Both the position numbers and the translations under genes were made by a program. Source: Fontibacterium meridianamericanum (GTDB lineage Bacteria > Pseudomonadota > Alphaproteobacteria > Pelagibacterales > Pelagibacteraceae). Taken from it: a stretch of 64,000 nucleotides of DNA. The stretch spans positions 186,001 through 250,000 of the forward strand of contig CBDDYR010000002.1 in assembly GCA_965235635.1 (NCBI GenBank). The letters run 5' to 3'. Below are positions 62,811 to 64,000 of this stretch, piece by piece. The notes below the pieces were generated by a model, which worked only from the letters and a program-made list of their open reading frames with translations, was not told the DNA's origin and ran no database searches. Within the stretch, counting starts at the first letter, position 1. Each line of letters begins with the position of its first letter.

Positions 62811-63070
62811 GTTGGTTTTCCAACTATGACGATAAACGAGATTCGTAATAAACATTGAGGACCAGGGGGCGGTACCCTGCACCTCCACCAATTTCAACTT
62901 ATGGGGGTGAACTAGAATCGACTAATGTCTAAAGGCTTTTCTTTCGTCAGGTATAGTACCACCGTAAAGGACTAAAATATAAACGCAAATGAACAATTTG
63001 CTCTCGCTGCCTAATTAATTTATTAATTAGATAAGCACGGTCTGGGGCACCGGGTAACAGAACGCCCCAC
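62811..63070 (+). ncRNA. ssrA: Two-piece (circularly permuted) tmRNA
   Basis: The gene is permuted as in Alphaproteobacteria. First comes the acceptor piece (5' end near 62811, uncertain), with a T arm around ccagggggcggtaccctg and an encoded 3' CCA ending at 62890. After only 12 nt (62891-62902) the coding piece starts GGGGGTG, which pairs 7/7 with CACCTCC (one G-U) of the other piece. AATGT (62924-62928) can pair with ACATT (62852-62856) as helix 2. The tag frame follows at 62985, then hairpin CTAATTAA/TTAATTAG (63011-63030) and a pseudoknot-like GGGGC/GCCCC (63044-63048 with 63064-63068). It rescues stalled ribosomes with SmpB, which is not in the window. Confidence 0.92.
62985..63014 (+). 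other. tmRNA proteolysis-tag reading frame (ANEQFALAA, stop)
   Basis: GCA is the likely resume codon; the frame reads Ala-Asn-Glu-Gln-Phe-Ala-Leu-Ala-Ala then TAA. With the alanine charged on tmRNA the tag would be AANEQFALAA, ending in the ALAA degron recognised by ClpXP. The stop codon lies in the base of the following hairpin, as in other tmRNAs. It is shorter than the 12-14-residue tags usual in Alphaproteobacteria. Confidence 0.85.
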
Positions 63071-64000
63071 TATTATTAAATTCTAATATGATATCTCCTG
63101 CCTCTATTCCTGCTTTATCTGCGGGACCACCTGCTGAAGCGCTTGATACTAATGCACCCTCTTGACTCTTAAGTCCTAAACTATCTGCAATTTCTTTTGT
63201 TACTTCTTGAATTCTAACTCCAATATATCCTCTCTTAATCTCTCCAGTTTCTGTAATTTGTTTTATGACATTTTTTGCAAAATTAGCCGGAATTGCAAAA
63301 CCAATACCTACAGATCCTCCTGAGTTAGAAAGTATCGCGCTGTTAATTCCAACTACTTCTCCTTTAATATTGAATAATGGACCACCTGAATTTCCTTGAT
63401 TTATTGGTGCATCTGTTTGAATAAAGTCATCATATTTGCCAAGACTAATATCTCTATTTCTTGCAGATATAATTCCTGCTGTAACAGTTCCACCTAATCC
63501 AAAAGGATTTCCAATTGCTATCACCCAATCACCAACTCTTGCTTTATCAGAATCTGCAAATGTAACTGCCTTTAAATTATCTTTTGTATTAATTTTAATA
63601 ACCGCAATATCACTTGTTGGATCTGTTCCTAAAACTTTTGCCTCATATTCTTTGCCGTTTGTTAATTTTACAAATATTCCTTCAGCACTTTGGACAACAT
63701 GATTATTGGTAATAATAATTCCATCTTTATCAATGATAAATCCAGATCCTAAAGACTGCGTTTTTCTTTTTTGTGGGCTTCCACCTCGATCAAAATCTTT
63801 AAATAAATCTTCAAAGGGATGTCCTGGAGGAAATTGAAATGGAAAAGGATTTTGTGATCTTGTTTCTATAACTCGAGTTGCAGAAATATTTACAACAGAA
63901 GGAATTAATTTTTCAACAAGATCTGCAAATGAATCGGGAACTTCTTTTGAATTTAAATTTGAAATTAGTAAAATATTACAAAATATAATTAATAAGAATT
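63027..64000 (-). pseudogene. Second copy of degP, 3'-truncated at the tmRNA end and open at the window edge
   Basis: 63071-64000 repeats 57737-58666 at a constant offset of 5,334 with no net indel and seven substitutions by my count (63372, 63486, 63507, 63603, 63735, 63788, 63846). All seven are synonymous, so residues about 7-315 match degP, including the catalytic triad. At 63070 homology ends inside the first PDZ domain; the frame then reads 14 foreign residues antisense through the tmRNA and stops at 63027. The second PDZ domain is missing. It may be the start of a tandem repeat unit or a strain-mixing assembly join rather than a real pseudogene. Confidence 0.8.

Noticed and set aside
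62811..64000. Mobile element inserted at the tmRNA 3' end
   Set aside because: ssrA is a favoured integration site, but there is no integrase, no direct repeat of the tmRNA end, and the adjoining DNA is a copy of nearby degP and not foreign sequence.
1..64000. CRISPR arrays, insertion sequences, prophage genes
   Set aside because: No regularly spaced repeats, transposase or phage structural gene was seen; the single phage-like RuvC stands alone among housekeeping genes.

Overview
This is an AT-rich, very compact bacterial chromosome segment (GC looks like roughly 30 percent by eye) with almost no spacer DNA, many 1-14 nt gene overlaps and no mobile elements or CRISPR. A circularly permuted two-piece tmRNA gene, RpoH, a TrcR-type (DUF1013) regulator, a COQ9 homologue, long-form FolP and SorAB-type sulfite oxidation point to Alphaproteobacteria. 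The size, spacing and gene content fit a streamlined marine SAR11/Pelagibacterales-like genome. That placement is inference; there is no rRNA in the window to confirm it.

Layout: (1) 1-700, 3' end of fhs. (2) 700-6033, a branched-chain-amino-acid-type ABC transporter operon (substrate-binding protein, LivF, LivG, LivH, frameshifted LivM, small membrane protein), with a long hairpin after the binding-protein gene. (3) 6.2-19.6 kb, a molybdenum island: HPP membrane protein, NAD-type formate dehydrogenase (FdsA plus fused FdsGB), FdhD, a NifU/SufU-like protein, MobA, MoeA, MoaB, TauE exporter, SorB/SorA sulfite dehydrogenase, MoaA, MoaC, MoaD and MoaE. It holds most of the cofactor pathway next to two enzymes that use it. 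(4) 19.6-38.4 kb, housekeeping: tRNA-Arg(UCG), rluD, rpoH, purA, thiD, glmM, folP, ftsH, tilS, cpoB, pal, tolB, tolA, tolR, tolQ, ybgC, a RuvC-like nuclease, yebC, ymdB, a 5-formyl-THF cyclo-ligase and zapA. (5) 38.4-48.2 kb on the plus strand: tkt, pgk, fbaB, thiE, efp, suhB, an MFS transporter, rpmE, trcR, purE, purK. (6) 48.2-62.7 kb mostly on the minus strand: coq9, mreD, mreC, mreB, leuA, ilvC, ilvN, ilvI, miaA, degP, DUF2065, hflC, hflK, with mrp on the plus strand and thyX. (7) 62.8-63.07 kb, tmRNA, abutting a second, 3'-truncated copy of degP that runs off the window.

Points most worth a second look: the degP repeat that starts exactly at the tmRNA 3' end (930 bp, seven differences, all synonymous), which looks like a 5,334-bp tandem unit or a strain-mixing assembly join; four genes (livM, tilS, cpoB, pgk) each broken by one extra base in a short run, suggesting base-calling errors; a phage-like RuvC with no ruvAB in an otherwise canonical yebC-ruvC-ybgC-tol locus; and an EF-P whose modification loop lacks the usual Lys. 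I found no clearly novel multi-gene system. The least explained pieces are the NifU-like protein of the formate dehydrogenase operon, the HPP protein beside it, and the small membrane protein at the end of the transporter operon.
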